Below are positions 1-11,425 of a stretch of 64,000 bases of DNA, piece by piece (position 1 is the stretch's first letter; each line of letters opens with the position of its first letter). The stretch comes from Verticillium longisporum (lineage: Eukaryota > Ascomycota > Sordariomycetes > Glomerellales > Plectosphaerellaceae). The notes under the pieces are model-generated. The model did no database searches. It was not told where the DNA came from and worked only from the letters and a program-made list of their open reading frames with translations. The position numbers were made by a program, and so were the translations under genes. The stretch is from positions 1,550,001-1,614,000 of the forward strand of contig JAETXT010000004.1 of the NCBI GenBank assembly GCA_019188255.1, in the 5' to 3' direction.

Positions 1-2093
1 CAAACCTCGAGAGTAGCCGTCGCCGTTCATACTGACGGTCGTCGGTCAAAGAGCCTCGACAGCGATGACAAGGAAAGAGCGCTGATCAATGGCTGCGCGT
101 AGGTAATGCACGCGGCGAATCAGCGATTTGCTTTCTGGAGCAAGATGGATGGAAGTTGACTGAGGCTCTCGGCTGGGCTTGTCTGAATTGCAAGGCAGCG
201 AGGCTGGAGCACAGACAGCCGTCTGCTCATTGGCCAGCCACTCCCAATTTGCAACAGCGAGCTTTGAGCGTTCCTGGCTTATCTTATCAGCGCCTCGTTG
301 GATGACTAAGCGAGGTCAATCCTCAGCACTTCAATCCCCCTCCACCGCTTCTTCCCTTTGGACCAACCAGAACCGTTTTCCACTGGAGCCACGAGAGCTG
401 AAGTCATGACAAGAGCATGGCATGATGCCAGCCACGAAAGGACCCTCAGAGTTTAACGTCATCGAAGATGCGCCGGTCGTCTTGGTCTTGATCTTTCTTA
501 CAGGTATCAGAACCAGCTGAACGCATCTCCTTTCATGTGACGATGGATGTTGAGCTGTCGAGTTTCGATTAGCGACTCCAAGCTAAAATGATCCGGCGCC
601 AGAGAAGCGCCCCAGAATACGGCATCGAGGCGATTCGAGAAACACTATCTGGCGAAACGATGACCTAGTGGCCATTGGGCTCCCATGCCGAAGAACGCCT
701 CACGGTTGAGAGGACCACCTCCTCCCGTCCAGGACCTGCCAGGGCCGATGATGCTAGCTCGGCCCCTCGCCCTCGTCAGCTTACGGCACACGCGGTCAAG
801 GAAGCGATATGATCCTCTGAGAGGTCAGGTCGGCGGCGACACCAGTCTCCAAGCCACATTGAATGAAGGCTGGGGGCCTCTGCCGGTCTTCTCAACATAG
901 CCCTTCACACCATCTCGACGCAAGGGATGGTCGGACTGGCCGCCACCTGTCACCACACTTTTTGTTGTCACCAACGGGAAGCTCCACTTCAACCGTCGGT
1001 CGAATGACTTTGGCCAGCCTATTCCAGGTTAGCGCGCTACGGCGGCCGACCTCACCTCTTGGAACTCCAGCGGGAGCTTGTTGTTCATTTCAGCCCCCAT
1101 GCGCAGATCGGCCGCCCGGCCGCGGACCACTCGCTCTCTTCGTCCATGGCCCGATCTGCTGGGTGTTGGCACATACAGGAAGCTGGCAGGCATAGCGCGA
1201 GGAGGGTGGCATTCGAAGGCTCTCTTCATGCAGACCCCGCTGCCGAGCCCGCGCGTGGGTGGACGGATTTCGAAAGAGCAATCTCAGTGGTGTGCACCCG
1301 CCACCTCGAGTTCATTGTCTGTTGTTCGCCCATGACGATGTTCAGCGCTTTGTCGACGCCAAGTCGCGAGGCAACTTGCTGATCGAAACAAAGGCTGATA
1401 ACTTGTCTCTTCGACCGTCACTGTCTTACAACGGCAATGCCTGGCCAAAGTATACATGCTCGTATCCTGCACCATAGTCGAGCAACGACGGTACAATTAT
1501 GACCACTGCGGTGAGGCTGCATATGCCCACCACCCTCCTGCATGTCAGCTTGATCCTAGCCCGCCAAGCCCTCAGCATATGCTTTGGTCCAAGATCTTCA
1601 TCGTATGTCCTTCGCAGAAGACCCGTCCGATTAGCATCGTACCCGTTGTGTGGATGAACGTCTAGATCTAGGCTCAATGATACATCGCTGGTGGGGGGGA
1701 CAAAGGCGTCGAGTATGGACCCTCTTTTGGGCGAGGACATGGCTTCACTAGGATGCGGTGGCTTTACAGACTACACAGAGTTTCTTTCTTCCGGGGGCCG
1801 TCGCCCAGGATGTGATGCCATCCATCCTGCGCCAGGCTGGACCTTGAGCTTACCCAGCCATGAGGTACAGCCATCGCTGCTGGCACCGCCTCCGCCCCCA
1901 ACCAGTTCCTGGCATCCCCCTCGGCTCCTCTTGGGTCCCTTCATGGCTCCCCCTCCCAGTGGCCATGTAGGATTGGAGGGTGCTTGTTCTTATGATTTGC
2001 TACCACCCCCCGTTGGCCGCCTCCGTCCTCTCCATCCTTTCCTCTTCTACACCTCTCAGTTGATACTGCACGCGTCGTTTCACATTGAGCACT
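1..2093. other. Left-edge intergenic region, no supported gene
   Basis: I could not support any gene here. The open frames are short and overlap on both strands without recognisable domains. At the extreme left a minus-strand ATG at position 30 opens a frame that runs off the edge after ten codons; it could be the start of a gene lying to the left, but ten codons are not enough to call. The last few hundred bases before 2094 are pyrimidine-rich, as expected for the leader of the cupredoxin-like gene. Confidence 0.5.
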
Positions 2094-3603
2094 ATGAGAG
2101 CAGTCAATATGTTGGTGTCACCACTGATGGCCTGGGCCGTCCTTACACTCGGTGTTCACGCACAGTCGGACTCGGAAGCGGAAGAGACAACCAGCGCTTC
2201 TACCACAGAATCCTCACCTGCTACGACGAGGGCACCGAGCCGGAGCGTGGCGACCTCTACCTCTAGCAGAGACCCTCAGACCATCACCATTGCCGTCGGC
2301 GCTGTAAGTCAACGGACACAGGTCATGCCCATGGACTGCCACTAACCTGTGTTTCTAGTCTGGCCATAGATTCACAGAAGACGAGGTGACAGCAGAGATT
2401 GGTGACACGATCGGTGAGTTCAATTTGTAACACTCGTCGTCGCGTCGTCCCAGGCTGATGCCCAGCCCCAGAATGGATTTTCTATCCAGCAAACCACTCA
2501 GTCATCCGAGCAGAGTATGGCTACCCTTGCACGCCGTATGAATACATCGATATTGGCAGACAAGGTTTCTACAGTGGCCCCAAGCCTGTCACCGCCATCA
2601 CCAACGATGTAAGTCCATGTACCATCACGAAGTATTGCAGCATTGTTCTGACCTCATTATACAGCCTCCACGATACCAGGTCAAAATCAATGACACGGAA
2701 CCCATATTCTACTACTGTGGTGCACCTGGCTCTTGTTACCAGAAGCACATGATCGGAGTGATCAATCCTGTGAGTGGCTTCATCATGGTGAAACTTGGCC
2801 CTTCGTTGCTGACAAGACACAAGAACTCGACGTTCACGCTGGAAGGACAACAAGACGCACTCGAGGGTTTGACGTACCAGATCCTCCCTGGCGAACCGTT
2901 CCCCGGTGAAGACGATTCCCGCCCGCCGGGCACATCGGGTACACCATCACCCAACGACAATGATTCTGGCGGAGCATCTGGCTCCAATGACGGTTCCGGC
3001 TCGGGTGGAGGAGGCTCGGATCTCAGCGCTGGCGCCATTGCAGGCATAGTCATCGGCGGTGTCGCTGTGCTCATCATTGGCGCGGCACTCATTTGGTTCT
3101 GTGGCAGGCGCGGCGGCCTCGACAAGGCGCAACGACGAGACACTTATCGAGCGCCGCCGCCGCCGCCGCCTGTCAGCGAGGCCAACTTCATGACAACACC
3201 AAAGAGCCCAGGGTCCGACAGCCGTTGGAGCGCAGCGCAATGGAGCACGCAACATTCGTCTGAACCCTATCAAGACCAGCACAGCCCGCCAGCCATGATG
3301 TCAAACAGCCCCGCCACCGTGGGCTCACAGCCGGCGCATGGCTATGGCTATGGTGGGCACGGCATGGAGAACCCGCACACGTCGTATATGTAAGCAGCTC
3401 AACGAGCGTCGAAAGTGTTGATGGATAGATGAACTGACTCTCTCGCCAGGTCTGACCCGCGTATGAGCCAACAGGGCTCACCGCCGCCCGGCATGGTATA
3501 CTCGCCCAGTTTTAACCAGCCTCCGAGCCAGGCCCCCGTGGAGCTGCCGACACCAGGAAACCCGACGAGCGCACCACCCTCGTACCCTAACAAGCCCATC
3601 TGA
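2094..3603 (+). CDS. Cupredoxin-like, serine-rich, membrane-anchored surface protein
   Basis: Five exons: 2094-2303, 2359-2413, 2472-2608, 2665-3389 and 3450-3603; together 1281 nt, 426 residues, all junctions GT-AG and in frame. The N-terminus is a signal peptide (MRAVNMLVSPLMAWAV, then a VHAQ cleavage region) followed by a Ser/Thr-rich stretch. The central part resembles the cupredoxin fold of fungal extracellular serine-rich proteins: FYPANHSV, then YCGAPGSC and KHMIGVINP. A Gly/Ser-rich linker leads to one membrane helix (about residues 275-297, AGAIAGIVIGGVAVLIIGAA) followed by a basic stop-transfer FCGRR and a proline/Gly/Tyr-rich cytoplasmic tail. Whether it binds copper is unclear, because the ligand set is only partly canonical. 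By analogy with the family it would sit at the plasma membrane or cell wall; no specific function is known. The ATG at 2094 is chosen because it opens the signal peptide. Confidence 0.85.
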
Positions 3604-5163
3604 GGAATTGCGTAGGTTGGGCTTGCTAGGCAGGACTCGGCCCGGCAACTGGAGGGGCGCTTGGTGTTTGTAAAGCATGTTTTAAATTTCCTTTCGATAA
3701 CCCCCACACCCTCTATATTCGGCATTGACCACGATGGTAAGGGGTTTTGTTTCGATTCTTCATCAGATTGGGGGAATATGGGCCTGAGAGCAGCAACATG
3801 GGTTGACGGGGCGTGCTACACCTCTGGAAATATAGAGGATGGCCATGACAGCATTCAGATTCACTGTACATTTTCAACCGAGAGGATTGTTTCGACCAAG
3901 TAGATTGTGTTTCCAGACGCTGTTGACGTGCGACGGGTGATCGTTTCTGAGAATCGAACGTCTGCCATGCCTGCACAGTTTGAGAATCGTTCCGCGTGCC
4001 AAGACTCGTCTACTGGTGATCAAAGGAATCGGGGCGTAGTCCCAACACCAAGAGCTAGCAACCATTCAGGCCCTGAAATGGACAGACGATGCTGTTTAGT
4101 GCAGTGAAAAGCTTCTTTGATCGAAGGCGGGTTGCACACTTGGAAGGAATGTGGACCACATGACGGTGGAAGGGACGCAACCGCGCACCCATCGAACGTC
4201 TCATCAGCTCGTGGTCGCATCATCCATAGCAGCAACTGCCGCTCGCAGATAAGGTCGGAAGAGGGGAAAGGTCGTGGCCAGAAAAGGCAGGAGGCTGCTC
4301 ACGACGGGATACGTGATCAGGGCCGCCGCGGGTGAGTGGAGGTCTTCAGTGAGAGGGAGACACGGCGAGAGCGAGTCTGGTAGGTAGGTAGGTACCTAGG
4401 CAGCTCGGTAGGTACGGAGGGGACAGCGCCAAGACGCCTGGCGGTGGAGCGCTGGAGCACAGGTGAGCGGCAGCTGGCGGCCCCGCCCAGCCACACCCCT
4501 CATGCTCGAGCTGCACCACATCTGGGTGCTGTAGCTTCCGTAGCCGGTACCTACCTGCTCGGGCACTTGCGCTGCGGCACGTTAGGTACCTCACCTGCAC
4601 GAGCACCTGCTTTTTGCTCGTGGCTCTAAAAAAGGACACCTAAACGATTCCACGCCATGGGATTGGATTGTCTGAGGTCATCCACCCTGCGAGGTTCCTT
4701 TACGCCTTGGAAGCAGTGAACTCTACTTCGGCCTTCTGCGCCTCCCCGCCCATTGCCCCATTGCTCCATTGCTTGTCCCCTAGGTTGTCTCCGACAGGAA
4801 GCTCAACACAGTGAATCGCCTCCACTCCTCTTCTTAAGGAGCATCACCTGCTTCAGGACAACATATCCTCTTCCCACCCACATTTTCCCCCCTTCCGCCC
4901 ATCTGTCGAACAGAACCACGGCCAATTCTTCCCCAGCTCTTCAGCTTCGGCCTCGCGACCTGGTCCCATTTCTGGTGACTGTTCTCTCCTCAATTCGAAA
5001 GCTCGACATTCGTGTGCAACCAACAACCTTGTTGTCCCTTGCTGGCTAGGGCTATACCGTCCTCGAGCTCTTCTTCTTCTTCTTCTTCTTCTTCCTCCGC
5101 GCAGCGATACGCCATCTCCTTCCACCACCAATCACACATTCTCACCCTCCCCCGCCGCTCATC
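3604..5163. other. Intergenic region with TAGG/GGTACC repeats and a CT-rich leader
   Basis: No gene is supported. At 4380-4415 a run of TAGG units flanks GGTACCTAGG, and related GGTACCTAC and TAGGTACC words recur near 4545 and 4583. The part just upstream of 5164 is strongly pyrimidine-rich and contains a (CTT)n run near 5070-5093, consistent with the leader and promoter of the Erv29-like gene. Confidence 0.6.
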
Positions 5164-6306
5164 ATGGCTCAGCAGAGAGGGCCTTCGTACGGCCTGGGCG
5201 TCGGCCAACCGTCTTTCGGTGGTCCCAGCAGCCAGGACTCGAGTGATTCGAGCCCTCTGGACGTGATCCGTCAACAGACCAGCAAGATCGAGGACCTTCT
5301 TGACAGCGTCAGCGAGCCGATCAGGCCGTGAGTTCTTCTTCTTCTTCTTCTTCTTCTCCTTCTTCTTTCCGAGCCTCCCCTGGAATGCAGGCAAACTGAC
5401 TGTCATGTCTCTCTGTCAGATACCTGCCCGCAATTGGCCGATTCCTGATCGTCGTCACCTTCCTCGAAGATGCTCTGCGCATCGTCACGCAGTGGAGCGA
5501 TCAGCTTCTTTACCTCAACGACTACCGACACAGTATGTTGTGCCCTCCTCCAAGTCCCCGAGCGGTGGGCGCGCCGTGCCTCTCTGCCGGACCTCTCCGC
5601 TGACACTGCCCCCTAGTTCCGTCGGGCATCACGCATCTTTTCCTTCTCACAAACGTCGTCGCCATGATCGCGTGTTCCGTGCTCGTCATCATCCGCAAGC
5701 ACTCCGACTACGCCGTGTTTGGCCTCATGGGCGTCGTCGTCACGCAGGCCCTCGGCTACGGTCTCATCTTTGACCTCAACTTCTTCCTGCGCAACCTGTC
5801 GGTCATTGGCGGCCTCCTCATGGTCATGTCGGACTCGTGGGTCCGCAAGTCCAAGGCGTTTGCCGGCATTCCCGAGCTCGACGAGAAGGACCGCAAGATG
5901 TACTTCCAGCTCGCCGGCCGCGTGCTGCTCATCTTCCTGTTCGTCGGCTTCGTCTTCAGCGGCACCTGGACCTTTGGCCGCATCATCGTGTCCATCATTG
6001 GCGCCATTGCGTCCGTCATGGTCGTTGTCGGTTTCAAGGCCAAGTTCAGCGCCACGCTGCTCGTCGTCATCCTCAGCGTGTTCAACCTCTTTGTGAACAA
6101 CTTCTGGACGGTACGAGGGTCCCCTGCTTTGCGTTTTCTTGGGTGCATGTACTGACGAGAGATGGCAGCTCCACGAGCACCACCCCCACAAGGATTTCGC
6201 CAAGTACGACTTCTTCCAGATTCTCTCCATCGTCGGCGGTCTCCTCCTCCTCGTCAACAGCGGCCCCGGCCAGTTCAGCATCGACGAGAAGAAGAAGGTG
6301 TACTAA
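5164..6306 (+). CDS. erv29: ER cargo receptor of the SURF4/Erv29 family
   Basis: Four exons: 5164-5327, 5420-5532, 5617-6110 and 6169-6306; 909 nt, 302 residues, the usual family length. After a soluble N-terminus (about 50 residues, Gln/Ser/Gly-rich) the sequence has the family core: FLEDALRIVTQW, LNDYRHIPSG, a GLMGVVVTQALGYG helix, and NLSVIGGLLMVMSDSWV. Several hydrophobic helices follow, and the C-terminus ends KKKVY, a dilysine-type ER retrieval signal. Family members are multi-pass membrane proteins that cycle between ER and Golgi in COPII/COPI vesicles and load soluble secretory cargo. Intron 1 contains a (TTC)n run. The gene is intact with no frame problem. Confidence 0.93.
5337..5365 (+). 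repeat. (TTC)n microsatellite in intron 1 of the Erv29-like gene
   Basis: About nine TTC units right after the donor site, interrupted once. The pyrimidines lie on the sense strand. A second (CTT)n run is in the 5' leader at about 5070-5093. Confidence 0.85.
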
Positions 6307-7701
6307 GTACGAACTCTCACGTCTCCGACGGGTCGCTCCCCCAGGTCCCCACGCCATGTGGCGCGCGTCGCGAAAAAAATAGAGGAGGGGGAAACGTGCA
6401 CGAGGGCCTTTGGCTTGCCCACGCGGTGGGAGACGCGAGCGCCTCGGCACGAAGAGGAGGGGATCTCAGCAGAGGGTGGGGGCCATATATGGAAAAAGCT
6501 GCGCGGCCGCCACGGCGCCACGGCGTCACGGACAGCAGGGAAATCACGAGGGCCATGCATCAGTTGGTCATATATGAATGATGTTGTCGGGAAAGGAGTC
6601 TTCAGTCAGAGCACGGCGGGCTTCGGGTTTTAGATTCAGGCGAAAATGAATCACACAGTCATCTTTCAGTTGCGCGGCGAGGTGATGCACGGGTCAATGT
6701 GTGGGTGTCGAGACGACGTTTGGGGTGTAAAGCACGTTGGAGGTGAGAACCGGTAGGAGGTGAAGTGCTTGAACAGCCTGGCGCACGAAGGGCCGCGCGA
6801 GCATCTAGGTGTCAAGCCAGGTTGCGCAGCGCACGAGGGAGCGTGTTCTCTCGCAAACCAGTTCTCAGGGCCGGGCCTCCCAGAACCATGCTTTTCCTTC
6901 GGCCCTGCCTCGCCCGCGTCTGTTCCAGAGCCATCTCGCAAAGGCAGCTCCAATGTTCGGCCCGAGACCTTGACGACGGTCGAGTCCACTTTGTGTCCGC
7001 ACCGGACATTGCTCTGGGCCATGGTGTCACGCGATGACCTCTGACCTCTCCCTTGGAGAAAAAGCAAACATGTTCGTTTCTTTCGTCTCCATGCGTTCGA
7101 GGCTGGGATTTCGAGGCGGGGAACAGATTACTTGACTTGGCCAGCGGGCTGCAGAAAAGATGGCAGACATGATGCTCGGGTACGTAGACGGTTGATTTCT
7201 ACCTTGACAGAAGTCCCCCGTACAGACGACGTAGCAGGCTCAAGAGGTCACAGCGTTGACCATCGCAGAGAGACGAGCTCTCGTTTGCTGAGCATGTCAT
7301 ACCATAGCAGGCCATGCTGGGACCATGTTGTCAAAGCAGGCTGAACAGGACATGCTGCACCTCACCGAGGAAAGGCTTGACCCCACTTTGGCGATATGAT
7401 TATGTCAGCACCGCCGATGCCCTCAAACGTCTCACGATCGTGTACCGCTGTTCAGGGGCACAAGATGTTGGGGGGAGTATCTTGGTTTTCTGTGACTTTA
7501 TCCCAAGGTACTTGGGGTTTCCGGGTATCAGAGACCATTATTCATAGCTCACCTCTTTAGGGCCCTCTCATTGTACGTAGAAATCCAAGACGTCAAGCTC
7601 CCAACGCTCACTCCCACTGCAGCCCACCACTTTGTTGCTACCTGGGCAGGGCCGCAGGGGAACTCTCACAAGGCCACAGGCACAAAGGCCCAGCACCAGC
7701 C
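6307..7701. other. Intergenic region between the Erv29-like and HeLo-pseudokinase genes
   Basis: No gene is supported; open frames are short and lack domains. The 3' flank of the Erv29-like gene contains the palindrome CCATATATGG at 6483-6492, a perfect CArG-type word. The rest shows nothing I recognise. Confidence 0.5.
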
Positions 7702-9689
7702 ATGGCGGAGGCGGCGGCAACGGCGCTCGGCGTCATCGGGTTCCTCGGCCAGCTCTTCGACGGCTGCGTGCGGGCGTACGGCTACTTCACGACGGCGGCG
7801 CGGCTCGACCAGGACAGCGCGCGGCTCGTGTGCAAGGTGCGCATCGAGGAGATGCGGCTCGTTGTCTGGGGCCGCGAGTGGGGGTCGCCGAGGGGAGGCT
7901 CGAGCGCGAGAGCACGCCGCAGATGGCCGCGCTCGCGGGGCGCATCATGGAGGAGCTGCACGCGACCGTGACGGATTTCGTCAAGCTGCGGGATCGCTAC
8001 GGCATCGTCGAGGAGGCGGCGGCCAAGAGCGGGCTGGCTAGGGGGGAGAGGGAGGCGCGCGAGCGAGACGGCGGCAAGGAGAGGGGGTGGCGGAAGGAGT
8101 TGACGCTGCGGGCCAAATGGGTCATTGCTGGTGAGTTGTTGTTATGTCTGGGTTTCGACTCTGTCCACGGCTGGACGGCTGATCAGGATATCTGCAGACA
8201 AGGAAAAGTTCACTGCCCTCCTCAGGGACCTCAAAGGTATCTTGGCCCTCTGCCTCTGCCTCTGCCTCTGCCTCTACCTGCCTCTGCCTCCGAGCACTTG
8301 CTTCCTCTCCGGCAACTGACGCGAGCAGACTTCAACGATGGCCTCGACCAGCTCTTCCCGCCGTCTCGCCTGCCATCCCTCCACCGCGCGTGGCGCCACT
8401 CGCTCCTCGACCACGCCCAGCGCGACGTGGCCGAGCTCGCCCTCCTCGCCTCGTCCGCCGAGGACTCGTACCCGCAGCTCCGCGCCTCGGCCGCCCTCAA
8501 GAAGCTGCGCATCAACCTCGACCTCACGCCCCAGGCCCAGTTCCGCCCGACCTTTGCCTTTCGCGTCGCGCGCGCCGACCTGACGCTGGACGCGGACGCG
8601 AGCCCGTCGGCCCAGAGAGGGCCTTCGACGCCCGGCAGCGCCCCGAGGTCGACGCCCGGCACCGACGCGCGCGTCGCCGGCCGCCACAGCGCCCACGGCC
8701 CCGTCCTCGTCGAGTGGGTCGAGTACGACCGCGAGGACCCGGACGAGCGCTTCCTGCACCTCCGCCGCCTCGACGACCTCGCCCGCATGCTGCGCTCCGC
8801 ATCGGCCCGCCACCCGGACCTGCACACCCCCGACTGCGTCGGCTACGTTGACGACGCGCCCGCCCACCCGCGCTACGGCCTCGTCTACAAGATGCCGCCC
8901 GCCTCCTGCCCCTCGGCCTCCCTGGCCGATGAAGCTGACGCCGACGCCGCGGACCCCGCCCACACCTCCCTCCACGCCCTCATCGCCGGGCCCCTCCGCA
9001 CCCCCGACCTCACGGCCCGCATCGACCTCGCCCGCACCCTCGCCGTGGCCCTCTGGTCCCTCCACTCGCTCGACTGGCTGCACAAGTCCCTCTGCAGCGC
9101 CAACATTCTCTTCATCCGCCCCGCGGCCTCGCCGTCGTCGTCTTTGCAAAAGGACCCCGCGTCCTCGCAGAAGGACGCCTCGTCCCTCGCGGCGCAGGTC
9201 CCCTGCATCGAAGCCCCCCACCTCGTCGGCTTCGACGCCTCCCGCCCAGATCTCGACCCCGAAATGTCCGTCAACCCGCGCAACCCCAGCATCGTCAACC
9301 TCTACCGCGACCCGCGCGTCTCCTCCTTCGGCAGCGGCAGCGGCAGCGGCAGCAGCAGCAAAAACAGCAGCAGCAACGACAGCAGCAGCACCAACTGCCC
9401 CCGCCAACCCTACCGCAAGAGCCACGACATCTACAGCCTCGGCCTCGTGCTGCTCGAGATTGGCTGGTGGAAGGTCCTCAGCACCTACTACAAGCCGCAC
9501 TACTCGGCCGAGCGGGGGCGCGACAAGGTCGTGCTGCCCGTCCTCGTGCCGGGCCTCGCGTCCAAGACGGGACGCCTGTACCGGGACGTCGTCGAGAGGT
9601 GTCTGACCGTGCACGAGGACATGTCGTCGAGCGAGGCCGGCGAGGTCATGGAGTGGGTTGTTGCTACGTTGGAGAGCATCAGGACATGA
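7702..9689 (+). CDS. HeLo-domain protein with C-terminal pseudokinase (frameshifted in this sequence)
   Basis: Exons 7702-8130, 8198-8236 and 8329-9689. One base is missing in the G run at 7880-7884: upstream GREWG and downstream VAEGRLE lie in different frames, and one extra G joins them to give about 609 residues. Residues 1-210 match the HeLo (HET-S/LopB-like) fold of fungal prion-inhibition proteins: ALGVIGFLGQLFDGCVRAY, MRLVVWGREWG, DKEKFTALLRDLKDFNDGLDQLFP. Residues 290-609 have a kinase-like layout, but the catalytic loop reads LHKSLCSANILF (no HRD aspartate) and the metal-binding position reads VGFDASRP, so I call it a pseudokinase; DIYSLGLVLLEIGWW near 525 is the F-helix block. HeLo domains are membrane-targeting cell-death modules in HET-S and relatives, so a role in programmed cell death or non-self response is likely but inferred. 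The gap could be an assembly error or a real lesion. A Ser/Gly/Asn-rich insert lies at about residues 480-500. Confidence 0.82.
8238..8292 (+). repeat. (CTCTGC)n hexanucleotide run in intron 2 of the HeLo-pseudokinase gene
   Basis: Seven or so CTCTGC-like units, some degenerate, fill the intron between exon ends 8236 and 8329. The run has pyrimidines on the sense strand. Confidence 0.8.
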
Positions 9690-10662
9690 CGTACGTGGCC
9701 TAGACAGACTGACCATGGACGGCCGTGACATGACGATACGAGGTAGCATTCTGTTGAAAAGTCCCATGTTGACCATGGCAACACAATTGGCGATACCCCA
9801 GAACATCTTTTACAAAGTAGCACATACACATGCATCAGTGCCATCACATCAAACAATCACATCAAACAAACACATCGACGTCCATCGAGGCACATGTGAG
9901 GCGAGGACACCTCTAATCGTGCATTCTGTCAAGGGACTGCGACTCGGAAAAAGGGGGGGGAGGAAGAATCTAAGGAAGGTAATCCACAGGGCGAGGTCGG
10001 CGTCGGTGCGTGTGCATGTGTGCATGCGTACGTCGTGCTTTGCCTCCCCGTTTCCCAAAGCAAACCGAACGATCGAATGTGACTACTACTACAAGTAGCA
10101 GAGAAGCAATAGTAAAAAACGGTAGACAACCCGCGAGGAGAAAGAGACTTTGGCCGTCTCATAAAAAAGGATGCGCGCCCGAATCAACCGGTGTAAGGGA
10201 TTCGCCGAGTTGCCCCTGTCATGACCGCCAAATATTCGTATCAGGTCGTGAAACTCTCGATGAGAGAGGTGAGCGAGGTTTTCTTCCGGGCGCCGCTGAA
10301 GCCGAAAACCACGAGACATAAAAAGTGCGAGCAGAGAGAAAGGGAGCCGGGAGGGGCGGACCTGCTCGAGCAGAGCAGGCGACCCGACCCGACCCCGGCG
10401 GCGTGTGTTGTTACAGGCGCCGTCTCCTTTTACGCACATGTCTGTGGCTGGAGGGCGTTGGATCGACCTCCGTCGGCGAAGCGGACGACGGCCCGGCGTA
10501 CGTGCCCGGCAACGCCGAGCTTGTCGTGACGGTGGGCCGTCTTGGAAGAAGGGAAGCCGCGGCGGCGGCGGCGGCGGCGGAAGTCTTGGGTGAAGACATG
10601 GAAGACGGGCCTGCAGACGCATGGGTGGCGGTCTGGAGGCGTGCAGCAGACCCGTCGGATTG
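9690..10662. other. Convergent intergenic region
   Basis: Lies between the 3' ends of the HeLo-pseudokinase gene (plus) and the p14 gene (minus). No gene is supported. It contains a G run at about 9953-9960 and a (GGC)n run at about 10558-10580. Confidence 0.5.
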
Positions 10663-11425
10663 TCAATCGATACCGTGCTGCTTCTTGAGCTGAGCTAAAG
10701 ACTCGCGGCGCGCCTCGAGGTCCTCTTTCGTGCGGTTGAGCATCTTCTCTGGCTGGTGGTACAGGACTAGGGGGATGTCACGTTAATGATGTATCCTCAA
10801 AAGGACAGCCTCGACGAGAGAGCTGCAGGGGGAAAGGGAGACACGTACCGACAAGGTAACGGTTCTGGAAATTGAAACCGTTCAGCTTGTCGCAAGCCTG
10901 CTTGGCATCCATGACGTCTTCATAGACAACGAATGCGGTGCCCTTCGTGTTGTTGGCAATGCCCTGTCGAACCTGTCTGTAGTCATTGTTAGTCACAGTC
11001 ATGTCGTGTGGTCGATTGACGATGGTCATGGATGGATTCGAGATGGTCATGCGTCGTGGTTGATGGGGGTCATGGGCGTACCGGATTGGGCCGAATTTTC
11101 CGAACAGGTCGAACAACTCCTCGGGAGTTACGTTGTAGCTGCACAAAGGGTCAGAGTCGGGGTCGCGTGGTCATCGATGATGGATGAGATCTACCTCAAG
11201 TTCTTTACGAACAGAGCTCTGTGATGCTGGTCAGCCATGTGCCGTTGTATCAAATGGAAAGAGAAGGTAAGGGAGGGGGGGGGGGGGCAATCGGAGCCGA
11301 AGGGCGCGAACGCCAGGTCGCGAACGTGGACAGGCTCGGAGAACGAAAAGGTCCGAGTGCAAAGAAAAGAGCATCGAGACATACCGGTTCACTTCTGGTG
11401 CTAATTTACCACGATTGCTGCTCAT
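10663..11425 (-). CDS. U2 snRNP / SF3b subunit p14 (SF3b14a-like), RRM protein
   Basis: Five exons on the minus strand: 11425-11385, 11218-11195, 11138-11082, 10976-10849 and 10766-10663; 354 nt, 117 residues. The spliced product starts [14 protein letters not shown] and continues [32 protein letters not shown], a single RRM with RNP2 (ALFVKNL) and RNP1 ([10 protein letters not shown]). It ends [13 protein letters not shown]...KKQHGID. This length and order match p14, the small SF3b protein that contacts the branch-point adenosine in the spliceosome. Exon 2 is only 24 nt. A high intron density in a 117-codon gene is normal for this family in fungi. Function is inferred from family membership; identification is strong. 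Confidence 0.93.

Noticed and set aside
8274..9806. A 510-codon open frame on the minus strand
   Set aside because: It is antisense to the HeLo-pseudokinase exon. Its Val/Gly/Ala/Glu-rich composition is what GC-rich coding DNA gives on the opposite strand, and no domain is seen.
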